Source of the DNA: Branchiostoma floridae
Lineage: Eukaryota; Chordata; Leptocardii; Amphioxiformes; Branchiostomatidae
Assembly (NCBI RefSeq): GCF_000003815.2
Contig: NC_049997.1
Span: 12,160,822-12,224,821, forward strand
Length of the DNA: 64,000 nt
Reading direction: 5' to 3'
The notes under the pieces were generated by a model. The model saw only the letters and a program-made list of their open reading frames with translations, was not told where the DNA came from and made no database searches. The position numbers and the translations under genes are program-made. This document shows positions 10,721-39,211 of this stretch, in pieces; the stretch's first letter is position 1, and each line of letters opens with the position of its first letter.

Positions 10721-12029
10721 TGTGATCTTTTCATGTAAGTTCATTAGCACACAATTACACACAAATACAAACAATAGTTCATAGGCACAATCTTCCGTGG
10801 GGTAATCAATTATGGTGTTTTTCATGTGGGTTACTGTTTAGCCCTCTTTGCAAGGAAAAATCATGTCTCTAAAACCGGATTCCATTTTCCAGGTAGTTGT
10901 CTCAGTATTGTAACACTAGGACCAAGCAAGGACGTTATGGACCAAGGCAGTAACCTAACCTCTGCTTGTGAAGTATTTACGTTTAATTAGTTCCAATCGA
11001 CGACAGCTTGTGTTGTACCGGCTACAGATGCTTTGATAGGGGCTGAGATTATTGGAGATGCTGGTGTCGTTTTATAATCTTACAATACTTACAGAAGCAT
11101 TGCTACGGTGCCTGAAATCGACTGGCATCATACTAAAATACAAATAAGTGCACAAAAGGGATCTGGAGTTATAGCTGTGGACACACGGACTACTGCTATA
11201 TCTCCGAAGGAGGTGAACCTCATTCAAGGAGGTAATGAATACATACAGACTACAATCGATGATCGCGGAGTCTTTGATGCGTGTCAAGGGCGTCACCTAG
11301 CGGATCAAAAAGGAACATCAGAAGAGTAATATCCCAATGCAATTTTAGATTGTATATTGAACAGCGATCTCTAGCAGCTAAGTTATTTGCCCGCAGAACA
11401 AACGTCTACACCGGTTGGTCAATTTATTTTATTGGACCAATCAGCATCCATATCACAAAGGTGACTGCTTAGTTGCAGTTCTAATTTATTCCGCTGAGTA
11501 ACAGTGGCGTTTTTGTACCGTAGCTGTTGCTGAAGCGACTGGAAATGGATAACAGACACGAGAAACGCTGTTTTTAACAAACGGGGACTCTTAGAGAGCT
11601 AAAACTTAGCAAACGAATGGTGCAGTTGCTTCCAGATTGTTCTGAAGTGTAAAAATGACGCAGAGGACCGTCCAATTTTACATAATCCTCACGTAGGAGC
11701 AGGGTGTTGATCCGAGGTACCACCAGTATGTATATTATTTGAGACAGTGTCGCAGGCATTGCTCCTTCATTTTGAGAAATCATTTGGCCATCATCGGTTT
11801 TCAAAAGTATTTCGAAGCCCGATGTCCTTTGTGTCGGATAAACTCTGCCATTTTGAATTGGTTTACCCAAGGAGGCTCTACAAAACCTGCTTAGTGTATG
11901 CGGTTGATGATCGCAAAGCTGCAGTTGGCGGATGCAAAGATAGATGGCGCTAAAACATGACCGTGAAAAACACTGAATTAATGATGTAAACGGACGTGTA
12001 TGTTAGCGGTGGGGACTGCGTAGAAACAG
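10721..12029. other. Intergenic, nothing recognised
   Basis: AT-rich sequence with only short open frames lacking domain signatures. Confidence 0.5.
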
Positions 12030-12240
12030 ACGTCCGTAGGGCACAGATGTGTGGGTTTGGTCAGGTGAGTACTCTACACACTCACATGCGGACTCACACT
12101 GTTGTGAACCCCTATAAATGTGAGCAACGCAGTGGACAGTTCATCAGGAAAAGTAATCACATGAAGGCACTACATCATGGTAAGAAACCTTAGAGATGAG
12201 AGGAGTGCAGCAGGCAATTATTAAAGCATCTTTGGCAATA
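12030..12240 (+). pseudogene. Decayed C2H2 zinc-finger relic
   Basis: The frame reads GFGQVSTLHTHMRTHT, then PYKCEQRSGQF, clearly derived from two tandem C2H2 fingers with the linker changed from TGEKPY to TVVNPY and the second zinc cysteine lost (CEQR for CEQC). After KKP two stop codons interrupt a third finger-like stretch (EECSRQLL). It lies 2 kb downstream of the intact gene in the same orientation and is probably the remnant of a tandem copy. Confidence 0.8.
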
Positions 12241-12260
12241 TATGCAAACCAACGTGAGAA

Positions 12261-15200
12261 AACCTTCTTTTCTACGTTATTGTATACAATAGGCTTTATA
12301 TACTTGAATTTGGTAAGCTATTCAACTGTACGAAACATCTGTTTAGCATACGTTCACTGAGATGTGGAGAAATACATAGTGTCTTTGAATAAAGATTCAC
12401 AAGTCATTCGCTAAAAATATAGATGTAATAACTTCTTAAGAGAGTACAGTGACACTAAGAATATCAGGAAAAAAACGGCAAATGCATTTCTTTCTCTTCT
12501 AAATCTTTAATTCTCTATTTTGTACTGTACACATACATACATGTACATAACAGGAGGCAAGTGTCTTTCATAGTAGTACACAAGTATAAGACATCCGTAA
12601 TATACAACAAAAACACCACACACACGTATACATATATACTCAAGGGTGCTTCTTCGTAAATCACACGATTCAATGTGATATAGAACAGAACAAGCTAACC
12701 ACATAACGCTGGGTGATTCAGAATTGCATATCACATTTCATTAGACAACTATTCTTATCTGCAAAACTACTTAAAAACAAATCTAAACAACATAACATCT
12801 CTTTACACAAAGACAGTGCCTATGTACAATTGACAGTGGAAGGAAGCATTCTCACATAATGAAGAAAGTAATGTTATAGTCATACTGAACATATGTCTAA
12901 GTATGTAGCAATCATAATTACTTTACCCATACATACTTGGCACGTCTTAAGTCATAAAACAGCACAAGACAGAAATCTGAATAAGTTACAAGTGATCACC
13001 GATGCTAAGACAAGAGGTATAAACAGCTGGATAGGTATGAGTGAAATATGTAAGAAAAAAAATATGCGTTAGTAGTAAAGAAAGACCCAGGTTTGAAATT
13101 TTGCTGCCCAAAACTATATTGAGAAAATTAGATGTCACTGATTTTTTCTTGTCCCTATCTAGTCCTCTGTTAGAATACCAAATGTACTACATGAACTGTA
13201 CAGCCATTTTGAAGGTACACAAATGTCCCCTATTTGTTGAGAAAATGTTCACTCTTAAAAACTGAAAGTGAGAATCTTCCACTTTCACCCAGGCTTTGTG
13301 TATTGTATTGTAAGTAATACTATGGTCACTTTCGGTGCGTAGGGCAAGATTTAACAGTTCTGAGAAAGAAGCGAAGAAGTATGGCTATGGGAAAATATAT
13401 ACCCTGTGACATAGTTGTTCAGTCTACTCTGTTTATAGATACCCTTTGAGTAAAATTACCAAGGAAAAAAAACAGAAGCAGTACACAAAAATTATAAGAA
13501 AAACTTAAATGTTCAAGCCTCATAATTCATATGCTGGCATCACTATAATTATTCTTAATAAGTCCTCTATTCTTTGTTTAGTCACATAGAATGAATTTTT
13601 CACAATAAGCAACAAAGCATGGAAATGTGACAGATAGCACATATCTTACAGTAGAACACAATTTATCAGTGACATCACTAAAATATGTGCACATGTGTGC
13701 ACAAGATTCTGTGATGTCACCAGACATGTTCCCAGTTATGACAGATTTGGAAAACTGATTCATAGAGTTGTCAAAATTAAACATTTTTGACAATTTCCTA
13801 TAATACATAATTATAAGTATCGTTTTCTTTCGAAGCACTGGTTAAATGTGGGGTACAACAAGGGTTCAATCAGGGCTTAGGTTAGTAATATGGTGTCAAA
13901 ACCTAACAGTTAACTAAATCTATTCTTGTCTTCTTAATGGAATGTTCCTGTAATGTTTAACACTGAAATCCATGTTGGCACTGAAGTTAGCAGTTCACAT
14001 TTTTGCCTCTTTGAAGAAAAGTTTCTTCAGAAAATGTCAAGCAATTACTGTAACACTCTCTCATCACTATACTTTTGTCCTAGTGCATCTGAGACTCATC
14101 TACATAAAGCTTTAGCCAATCAGGGACAAGAATTCCAACAAAGGGTCCTGATTGGCTGCATAAAATCTGCTGATAATCTGTGTAATGCTCTGATTGGTTG
14201 GGAAATTTTGCTGCTCTCTTGATTGACTGACTTAAGGAATGTACTCCTTTTGTACTTTCAAACTTTTGGAGAATGAAATGTTTCCATAGTTTCTACACAA
14301 TCTTCAAAATCCTAAACATTATACACATACATAATGTTCCATAATGTCTATATCTATATACATATCTTGAAGCACATTCTCTGCTAAAAATAGAATCATT
14401 ATAGGGAGTGTATTATTCTTCATTGTTTGATATGTTTCCATGAACACCATAATATGTTAAATGGAACAAAGCTTTTTTTCCTATAGTTCTTCCAGAGAAT
14501 AAAGCATATAACTTTCTACTAGCAATCCTGGTATTGTTAAACACCTGTTTGATTCTTTGAACCTTGGAAAATGAAGAACATTTAGGCATGGCAGATCTTG
14601 GAAAACTGTCTGTTTGGTACTTTCCAAACTTATTTTATGGCACTAAAATTCTCATGATCATATTTACATTCACCTAGCCGGCTGCTAATAATTTGTCTTT
14701 TTTGTCTTAATTGTCATTGTGTCTTTTCAAAGCTGTATATTTAAATCTATTGGAAGTATTCAAAATTCATTTATGCGGGATATATCTTAAATCTGCATAA
14801 TACAATAGACAGGATGTATACTGTATGGCAATATGCTATCTGGCAATTCTAAATAGATTCCTGCAATCTTTCTCCAAATAATCATTATAGTGCTCATAGT
14901 ATAAATCTACATATAGCATATAGATATCAGTATAAATGTGTACGTAATACAGTCTTTTTTTCTGAGGAAAAACAAAAACTGCTATATAATGGTACGACCC
15001 GTTCCCCTAATGCAAAAAGATTCTGGAATGTGAATAGTCATAAACTTACAAAGTCTGGAACAAAAATAGTTGGATATAAACATATATGACGATAATTATA
15101 TACCTGACAACCTATATTTCATACATACAATCACAACATTATGTGTAAACATAGAATTTCACCCAACGAGCAGCTAGGCATCTACGAATTCCCTATAACC

Positions 15201-15851
15201 TAGAGGCTGGAATATACAGGCACAAATTCACTCGCCAGAATATACATGTATTGTCCTATAGTATATCTTGATAAATAGCAATACATTTGTATATTGAAGT
15301 ACGTTCACCATATCATATATATTGACTGCTCATGTAAGGTATTTTCATTGTTGGAATGCTAGAAAATTGAGAGAATACGGTGCACATAATAGGAAGCTTG
15401 CTTACATCAGAATAAAATTCAGAAACAGTCCTTTTTTCCTTGTTTTAAAACTACATGTATGTATAAGCAAAGATAAAGCTAACTTTATGATATAAGAAAA
15501 AATGATTAGTATTCAATATGATGAAAATATGTCTCGTTGATATTTTCTCGATGATACATAAAAAAAGTGATACAAACATGTTATCTACAGTCATGGCTAA
15601 AGTTGGTCCCTGTAACATAAAAAACAATTACTGGTACATGAACAAGAGCTCCCCCTATCCATTTCAAGTTGCACTGCAGATGAGTATGTTGACTGTTCCC
15701 ACAAAACAATTGTTTATCTGATATGTGTCTCAAAAACTCAGCTCCTACAATACTTATCATACAGTGATGACAGCTTTTTTTGTGACCGTATTCTCTACTT
15801 TGAGGACTGCAACACACATTGAGGGAAGAGACTCCTCCAGTTTTCAGAAAG
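12261..15851 (-). other. AT-rich gene-free stretch, possible long PDE3 3' UTR
   Basis: This 3.6 kb lies directly downstream of the PDE3 stop codon, is uniformly AT-rich and has no exon-like signal on either strand. I could not pick a poly(A) site, so the UTR assignment is a guess from position. Confidence 0.35.
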
Positions 15852-30133
<14,282 letters not shown>

Positions 30134-30714
30134 CTGGAGACAACAGAAACAAGGTTTAGGTTAGACAAATATAACTCAAGGCTTGAAATACTTTTTTCTG
30201 CAAAGCTGCACTGGTGCAGGTAACATTGAAAATTACCTGCACAAGACAAATTTTACATGCACCACTCTGAATTTAGGAAGAATGGATTGCACTAAAATTG
30301 TTCAAAGAACCATTGCTATTTTTTCTTTCATACTTTTAATATTGGTAGTAACAGTCAATAACTAATTAAATAACAATCCATATACACCTGCATCATAAGA
30401 ATTAAGACATTTACGTAAAAAAAACAGTACATGGAACAGTGTAGGTTAGGTGCAGGTAGACACCAGAAATACCTGCCCAGCTCCAATTTTACTTGCACTA
30501 ATTATAACCAGCATATGCAGGTGGTATTTCGAGCCCTGTAACTAGTTTATTGTTTCAATCCACAAACACTTATTATAAATACATTGCAGAATCTTCTGTG
30601 CAGAAGATGCTGAATTGCACACTTTAGAATTATACAAACATATGATACAGTTACAAGGGAATGCTTATCATAAAAACAATATCAAAACAAACAAATACAA
30701 AAAACTTCTTGTGA

Positions 30715-30812
30715 TACAAAGTAGCGAAAGAAGGGTCAGCCTTAATACCGGAAACCACAGGAATCCACAGGAAACCACATGAAGGAGTGTATAATCTACT
30801 GAAATACAGTAT
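30715..30812 (-). mobile_element. Non-LTR retrotransposon 3' fragment, inverted copy
   Basis: The reverse complement closely matches 31870-31965: CAGTAGATTATACA, CCTTCATGTGGTTTCCTG, TGGATTCCTGTGGTTTCCGG and TATTAAGGCTGACC in order. It is therefore a second, oppositely oriented copy of the same reverse-transcriptase tail. Confidence 0.7.
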
Positions 30813-31755
30813 GTACATTGTAATGATGAGTTAACATGGCAGGTCGCTATATTTTGGCAAAGAATAATCTACATATGGCCCTGGAATGAAGAAATCGTCA
30901 GAAAACGCATGAGACGACGGGCCGGACCGACGCCGCCCGGCGGCCATGTTTGTTTTCATTGCAGAGTAACATTACATGTTTGTTTAGCGGGTTCTGATAA
31001 CTTTCACAACAAGACAGCTGATATATCTACCGAACTTCAGTGCAAAAAGCTGTTATATATTGGAATAGATATTAGATATATGAATTTACTTGGATTGTGT
31101 TAAGAATCTGTTTTCTTTATTTCTTTAATAAAGCTTGCTTCTTTTAACCATTACATAATTTTGCACAAGCAACACATCCAGTCCGCCAACTTAGCAATAA
31201 AACGGTGTCCTACGTACTTTCAAGAGTGTATATTTATATGGCATACCCATACTTTCCTGTATTGTAAAACGCGGAACAGAATATTGTGGTCCTTCCAATA
31301 AAGAACAATTCATTAATCCCTTATCCCGATCATGTCTTAGAGTCTGCAACTGAAATACGCACACCAGCTTGAGTTCAAAATAAAGCCCTGAAACAGTATA
31401 AATTATTTTAAAATCTGGCTAAAATATGAAAGTTCGTCCAGTAAAAACAGCGTGCCAGAAAGGACAGAAGCTAGTCTCAAGAAACAACTCATATGGGAGG
31501 AAGAAAATTTGCTTAAAATATTCACCTGTGAATGGCTTGTACTGTACACGACAATGATTCAAAATACAGACAACAGCCAAATATAACACTGAAAATGCTG
31601 ACAAACCGGTTTGGTCAATCAGGCCTAATAGATGTACAAATCTATGTAAATTTTCATCCCTTTGTCTAATTGTATGTCCTTGCAATTGGGAAAGGCACTT
31701 TGCACGGCTTTTATCATTATTTCACTCCGGTGGAAATGGGTAGCTTCGGTTAAAG

Positions 31756-31986
31756 TTGTCCCTCTTAAATGTAAGTTGTATAGGCTACAAGTCGTTTAGT
31801 GTCAGAGTAGTAAATGACTGGTATGACCTACCACAGGGTGTAGTGGACTCTAAATCAGTAAATGAGTTTAAAACCAAATTGTATTCCAGTAGATTATACA
31901 TTCCTTCATGTGGTTTCCTGTGGATTCCTGTGGTTTCCGGTATTAAGGCTGACCGGCGAAAGAAGACTAGTGTATACAATGTGTAA
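31756..31986 (+). mobile_element. Fragment of a non-LTR retrotransposon reverse transcriptase (C-terminal end)
   Basis: The frame reads FSVRVVNDWYDLPQGVVDSK then SVNEFKTKL, matching the conserved C-terminal tail of CR1/L2/jockey-like reverse transcriptases (RVVNxWNxLPxxVVxxxSVxxFKxxL). It ends with a stop at 31984. The rest of the element is absent, as is usual for 5'-truncated copies. Confidence 0.75.
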
Positions 31987-32696
31987 ATAGATATGAGACA
32001 TGGACAAGGATGGGGCTAGAACACAGGAATTCTGGTTTACATGTAATTCTAGATCTACAAAATATGTAGTTTTTTGCAAAATGGATGAATAAATGAATGA
32101 ATGAACGAGTAACTGATGCATGAATGAGTAAGCACAAATGACTGACTGAATCTAGTGAAATGCATAAGTCCATGAATAAATGAAAAAAAAAATTAATGAA
32201 ACTAATGAAAAATGAACAAACAGATCAACAGGATATATAACTGTATAATTGTAACAGAACTGATGTACTCAAAAGGAGTCATTACTATTAATATACTAAG
32301 AGAGAAAACAAAAACCAAGATGATAGTATACCATACATTGATGCATCATTTTCTCAATGAATATTATGATAGAATAACCAAATGTCAACTTAAAGCCCCT
32401 GAGTTACCGTTTAAGTAACAGAAAGCATGACATTTCTCAAATTAAGATGAAAGATACCTTCCTATTTTGAGAAGGTCAGGCAGAATTAGATGTGTAGTGC
32501 TGCAATTATTGTATAATGGTACATCAAATGTTGCCTGTTCGACCAATTTGGGTCAATCCCACACAGTAAAGTACATGTGATAAAGTGACCTGGGGGGATT
32601 ATGGGTGTGTGTGTGGGAGGGGGGCATAAGTGGAATCCTTCTTCAAATCAACAGTTTATACAACTGTTCCTCTTCTATCAATTTCCCCCTCTACCG

Positions 32697-32936
32697 AAAG
32701 GTGGTATCTCACTACATTTGGGGCACCAGTGCGGCACTGCAGGGTTCGAAAGATTTTGAATTTTCTTACATTTTGTGTATTTTGATGTCTTCTAAGTCAT
32801 ACTTTTACTTGTTGCGTAATATCTAGATTATGGAAAAAAAATTCCGCGAAAATAACACAACAGTGCCACAGTCAATGAGCCCCACAGTGCGGCACCAGTG
32901 CCCCAAGTCCAGTGAGATACCACCTTAACCAGTAAA
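32697..32936. mobile_element. MITE, family C, copy 1
   Basis: Inverted ends of about 50 bp: AGGTGGTATCTCACTACATT with TTGGGGCACCAGTGCGGCAC on the left, and GTGCGGCACCAGTGCCCCAA with AGTGAGATACCACCTT on the right. Other copies are at 39212-39474 and 47612-47680. Confidence 0.8.
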
Positions 32937-34549
32937 CTGGGTACCAAAATGCTACTGTTGGAGGAAGATGCTGGATATATACAAATTAATATACCAAGAT
33001 AAAGCAAGCATGTCCAGGACACATACATGTAAGATACATTATGACTTTCCAAGACCTACCCTACGACCATACATCCTTACATTCGTATCTAGAAAGATCC
33101 ACACACAGACAAACACACAACAAATATAACTCCATTTTTCATGGAGGTAAAAATAATATGTAAGGTCCATTTTGACATTTAGCAGGCACAATCACTAAAT
33201 ATGGTTACTTAATAAGTTAATATGATTATCATGTACTTCACTGTTGAGATGATGACACTAAGTATCATAGCTGACAAGACTACCCCACATGAATATGTGA
33301 AAAGTCAAAGTGCAAATCATACACACATTTACATATTATATGGTGTACGTTTTAACAATAATCATTGGCAAAGTCTAATATCAACCTGAAAACTTTGATT
33401 AAAAAACAACTACGTAACAGCAAACATTAACAAAAAGGCAGATGAATGGCAGCAATGTCCGATGTACATTTGATTTGTTAGCAGCCTTGAACAGCAATGC
33501 TTTGGTGCTAAAAATAACACTCAAATGGCACCAGTGCCTGAGGATAGTATGTACAGTAAGTACATCAATATAAGTTATGGGATGGTGTGAAGTCCAAATC
33601 TCCTACCTTAACATAAATTGTTTGTATGAATTACTGTATGAATTCCTAAGGCCTCATACTCTACCTGTCGAGTTATGATAGTAAAACTTGTAGCTAATCA
33701 ATTTGAAACAAGAAAAGTTGGAATGTGTACAAAACACATTTTTAAGATCTTTTCAATCACGCATTCAATTTCGAGCTCCTTATTTGCATATTAGTACTAA
33801 GATTCAGTCTTTGTGATAAGTTGTAGTGAGATTTTGAATATGAATCTACACACAACTGGCCAATATGACACAAAATTGGCACAATGACAGAAGAATCCTT
33901 GAAATTAGGATTTTTTCTCAAAAGTCTAATTTGCCAACCTAAGATCAAGTTCTTTCAACATGAAACTTAGGCATGTACATGTATCATGTTTCAAGTTACC
34001 AGCAAATAGAATGACTGCTATAGTTATGACACATACTAGTAACACAATTCATTATCATTGTGATTTTTCTTCCAGTGTCATTATCAGTAATTTCATCTTC
34101 CCCCTAGTCCCCCTAATTCCGTTAAAACCCCCATCCGTAATCATCTCACACTGCCAGCTTACGATTTCTCCACATTACCAGTTCTTAGACAAATCCGGCT
34201 TATTCGCTAATACGTCTGCCCGGAATTTCCCATAAACAAATTGCGCCAGACGGCATCACACGGTCCATTTACAACAATCAAGAACACGTCAGAAGCAAAA
34301 TGTTTGAACCTGCAACTTATCTCACTTTCTGCGTTTGTAAATTAAGGACAAAAGCTTGTGTGTTCTACATGGGGAAGTCGTTCTACTTGATCGGGATTGT
34401 CATCAGCGTAGCAGACATATTCATTGTCGGTTCTCAACCTTGAAGGGTATACCCGTCACGTATATTAATCCGCAGAATATTTTATATTCAAAATTACCTT
34501 CACAAGACAAAGTCCTCAAAGTAGTTTCCGAGCCTGATGGCGCATAGGG

Positions 34550-34800
34550 CGGCGCCCATCTCCATTTCAGTAGCCATGGGCCACACAACTTTGTGCAATC
34601 ACTACAGCAAGGGTCTAGTCTACTTGTAGTGGTGTGTATTTAACTACCATACTCTTTCCCGAATGCTGAGTGGTAAGCAGAGAAATCAGCGTATACCATT
34701 TTTAAGTCTTTGGTATGACTCGGCCGGGGATCGAACTCACGACCTACCAAATGCAAGGTGAACACTCTACGGTCTACCCACTCGGCCATCGCACCGGTCA
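34550..34800 (-). mobile_element. tRNA-derived SINE, copy 1
   Basis: On the minus strand it begins GACCGGTGCGATGGCCGAGT (A-box-like GGCCGAGTGGG) with GGTCGTGAGTTCGATCCCC (B box) about 45 bp later, then a non-tRNA body ending near GAGATGGGCGCC. The same order is seen at 50921-51212. Confidence 0.8.
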
Positions 34801-35440
34801 TAAGTCAATTTTACAAACAAGCACATGGGGACATACAGAACTTTTGCTGATTATTAATATTACCACCTGTGAAATATTTGTATTTAATGATCCCAACCAT
34901 GCATGTACTTGCAATGCTCCATGTACATGTATCCTAGTGCATCGCATAAGCCTCACATGTTTTGTGAAATATTGACAATAGCAAACACAAACCAAGAAAA
35001 ACAACCAAACACTCCAACTGATTACAATGATATGTATGCCCCATTACCCAGAATAGGAATGGTTTCTTCACAGTTTTCTAGTTTGATTGATTCTTCATAA
35101 AATCTACTTCCTCAGGTGAATGGTTCAGGTACAATATGTCTGGTGTGACATTACAATATAATGTATCAAACCCTGCGAAACATTCATTTTGGGACATCAG
35201 CCTTGAAGGGTATGTATAAATCCGCCCACCTCTGTCAACCACCTGGAAATGAGGAGTCCACAGTTCGGCAATAATAATGAAATCATTAATGTTAAATTGT
35301 GCCCCCAAGGCAAGTCACATTCAAACTGGGAGGAAAATGTCATCAGCGTGAGTCCTGTAACGTTTATACACTGTTTGCACATGGTTAATCTGTCTCCAGG
35401 ATTCACCTCAATCACGTTTTCCTGACATTTTCTGAGATGT

Positions 35441-35663
35441 AACGCTGTTCACCTTTATCCGTGGGGTAACCTATATCCGTTGTTTTTTAAAACAGGGTAT
35501 TTAGGCACATATGAAGTTGACGGGTGGTAGTTTAAAACTACAATGTACTGAAAATATTGAAATTTAAACCAATGTTCTTCAACATGATATCCCCAAATAC
35601 CCTGGCTGTTTTTTTAAAGCAATGGATATAGGTTGCCCAATGGATAAAGGTGAACCAGCGCTA
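35441..35663. mobile_element. Palindromic MITE, family A, copy 2
   Basis: Begins AACGCTGTTCACCTTTATCC and ends with the inverse GGATAAAGGTGAACCAGCGCT; internal GGGTAACCTATATCCGTTGT pairs with the right arm. Same family as 22554-22770. Confidence 0.8.
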
Positions 35664-36726
35664 CATAAAAGTTCATTTTCTAGGTAAAACTGTGAATGAA
35701 CTCTTAACTACCAAATTCAAAAGCAAAGACAAAATAGAATTCTATGAGACATAAGCATATATACATGACATATCACTAATTTGGTAAAATAAGATAGAAG
35801 GCAAAAAAGAGAAGCTTTCTGCAAAATGGAGTTTTTTCACTATTATTATTTCATACTTTAGTACATCTTGTAATCCTATTAAGAACATAAAACACTATTT
35901 TTAATGGCTGAGACAGACACAACTTAAGAAAATTTATTCCCTTACTTTGCAAAGTCTTCAAGCTAACTAAAATCTGTGTATCAAAGTTCAAACATCTAAA
36001 AAATATTTCATCAAACTGTACAAAATGAACTACCCAGTAAAAATCTTCAGGACATTAAAGTTTGAACATCATTCCAGTTTATGATTGGATATAAGAATGA
36101 AATGGCTCAGACATAATAGGCTTTTATTGTAGCCATTTTATGAGGCCCTTAATCAGATATTTCAGGTAATCTTCACACTCTACCTTGGGAGGATTGCACT
36201 GATGATGTTTTATGTGGGAGCACTGAAAAGTTAATAAAGTCGTAAAGCAACTTTGTGAATATCCGTTCAAAAACTTGCGCTGAAATATCACGTATTGTAC
36301 TTCACTTTGTCTTCTCGGTAACAAACTTCCATGGTCTGAGAAGATTTAACTCGTTCTCTGAACTAAATGGCAGGAGGGCGTAAAAAAAAGTTGGCAATTT
36401 ATTTGTTATCGTTACAGTCGTGAAAATCGTGAACATAAAAGTACATTGAAAAAGTCAGAAATTACAGTAACTATATAAAATGCAATATTCAAAGCTAAGT
36501 TGGAAGGATGGCAACGGCAGAGACAATCCAATATTTACCAATTTCCACTTTTCTATTAGAACCTTTTTTCTGCAGAATCATGTCTAATGTAATATGCCAG
36601 TTGTACACTAAAAAGTAAAACTTTGTTTCAATGAATAAACTACAGTGGCAAGTCTTTTCCATTCATTCCTTTTGATCATGGAAGCTCCCAGAGTCGTCCT
36701 CAAGTCTGACTAGTCTGTACTTTGTC

Positions 36727-36880
36727 AGTGTCTCTTGTATGTCATCTCTCCATCTGTTCCTGGGCCAACATTAAGGGCATTTCCCCTTTGGATTGTACTT
36801 ATAAGAGCTATATTGGGAATTCTTCCCTCATCTATTCTCTCCACATGTCCCAGCCATCTGAGAGCTGCTCTGTATATGTC
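36727..36880 (-). mobile_element. Non-LTR retrotransposon fragment (RWLGHVERIDEGRIP motif)
   Basis: The minus strand reads IYRAALRWLGHVERIDEGRI then PNIALISTIQ, the conserved segment near the C-terminus of endonuclease/reverse-transcriptase polyproteins (RWLGHVxRMxxxRIPKxxL). A frameshift follows. The plus-strand open frames here are its antisense. Confidence 0.65.
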
Positions 36881-39211
36881 TTATTCTATCGAAGATTCCT
36901 CTCAGGTAAGTGTTTCTCAGTCTGTCAGCTGTCAGAGGATGGAAAAGACGATGCTATCAGCTGACAGGCCCTATCTTAAACCTACCTTAGGAAGATATTA
37001 GAAGATGTATGACTATAGTAACTGTAGCAGAGATATGCATTTCTGATACTTTATAGCATTACATGTTGTACTTTTAAATGTATACATGCACATTGGCCTA
37101 TAAAAACAAGTGGGCTAGACTGTAAATTGATTTGAGTTTGTGAGGATTTAAACTTCATTTTGCAGTAGGTTAGGACTTAGGAGAGCTAAAAGTCATGTAC
37201 AGATTTTTAGGTTGAAACAACTGCAGTATTGCAATGGAGCTACTGCACAGTGCTTTGGTGGCAATTTGAGATCTTGCAAACCCATTACACAAGATGTAAG
37301 ACCTTAAAAAGACTGAATTTGCATGCCCATCTCATCTAGCTAGAGTCTTCACGAGCTGAAGCACTACTCTGTGTCAATCTACAGTTTGCATGTGAGGTTT
37401 GACATTGACAAACTGTCAACGTTATTGAACGTAATGCCAGCTGGATGACTGAAAGTCCTGATATACCGATTGCGGAAAGTTCATCTCATACTTTGGGGCC
37501 TAACACTACAGTACCACTACCAGGAGTATGCATCCAAATTCTGTACATACAAGAGACAGGTTGAGTGAAACCTGTGGGAGTCAAAGGCAGTGGTTGCAAC
37601 CAGAAGATTTCTAATTGTCTCTCCTCATCCAACTTTTTCAGGGAATGGCCTGTTTCTGACTGCTGACTGTCTATCACAAATAAGAGTTCAACCAATGAGA
37701 GCAAGGCAATTAGCAGTTTGACCAATGAGTGGATAGATGTTCATAAAATATTTGCATTTTTATCTTAATTTGCATTTCTACCTTTTGACAGAGGTGACCA
37801 TGGTTAATGGGATCAATACAATGGGTTTACTTCAAGGTCCAAATGTATGCGTCTAAAAAGAGTATAATTTTAATTCTTTTGATAACTGAGTTAGAATAAT
37901 CATACCAAAATACCATAATGATTAGGTATGGAAAATCTTGCAACAGTAACTGTATTTAATCTTGCTCCAAAGACTGTTTAAATTTATTGCAAAATTCTTC
38001 ATCACTTTTTCAAGATCTAAAAATCCTTAACACTCTCTTTATCTTCTCAACGCAACGGAAAATACAGTCACCTACTCACGTAAATAACACTGAGAACACG
38101 CACTTTACCTAGCTTTGAAATGCAAGGAAACGTATATCTTGTAAAGCTTTCTGGAAAAGCCCATTGCCTTAACACCTTGCAATCACCACAAAATCATGAC
38201 TGATGATACAGCATTGGCAAGTCATACATTTCAGCAAAGTAGGCCATCAATTACTCTGTTATGTAACCGCTAGGAGGGATATCCTACAATGCTATTGTTT
38301 TCCTTGGGGGTTACGGATGGCATTTTCTACTCGTAGTTACATTCAGATGTATGTTTGCTATCAAAGAGTGCAACAAAGCATAGCACAGTGAACTACTAGC
38401 AATTGGATGATACTATTACAGGGGAGTTCTTGGCAGGTTGTGGATATGAAATATTGTGTAGTAAAGAATGCTTGATATTAATGATAAATACTGTGATATG
38501 AGCCTCTAACTTAATGACTAACAGTATATACATGATAACAATAATGGGGACCAATAAATATGCGGTCGGATAGAAATTATTTATTCTTTTTAAAGTTTGA
38601 CAAAAGCAGTTTCAAAAGACTACAACATTATATTATAGAATAGAACAGATGTACAAAATCAATGTATATGATGGTTTCATGTCATTTGATACTGATAGCC
38701 ATTGCTAACAAGATTTCAGAAAACTGGAGAGATATGTGACGACATTCCTGATCATATTCTTTGGCTCAACTTAACTGCCAAAAGGCTTGACTACGTAACC
38801 ACTTTTGCGTGCGCTGTAATCTTGCCCTGGCACCCAAATTTCGCAAGTTAAGTGCATGCTCGCGGTGCATCCAATGTTACCTATTCGAATCATGCTCCTA
38901 ACATTGTAAGCTATAAGGCCTTGGAAAATCAAACTTGTGTTTCTGATTACAGCCCTATAAAAAAATTGGGGTAGTAGGCAGACGTTCTCTTTATTTTAAC
39001 ATGTTTCATTTTTCATCAGATGTTGGCCAAAATACTGTAACTGTGTAAGTAATTATGCAATTAGGCGTCAACCTTTTTTGGTGGTGGGTCTGCGCCTTAT
39101 ACCAATTTTTCTATTAATGATTCTACAATGTTCTCATCATTCAGATGTCAGATAAAACATTTTATTGTTCCTTGCCAGTGGTCAATCCCCCCCTCCCCCA
39201 CCACACGCACA

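Noticed and set aside
34710-34800. Functional tRNA gene on the minus strand
   Set aside because: A and B boxes are present but the cloverleaf is imperfect and the unit continues into a body shared with 50921-51212, so it is a SINE head.
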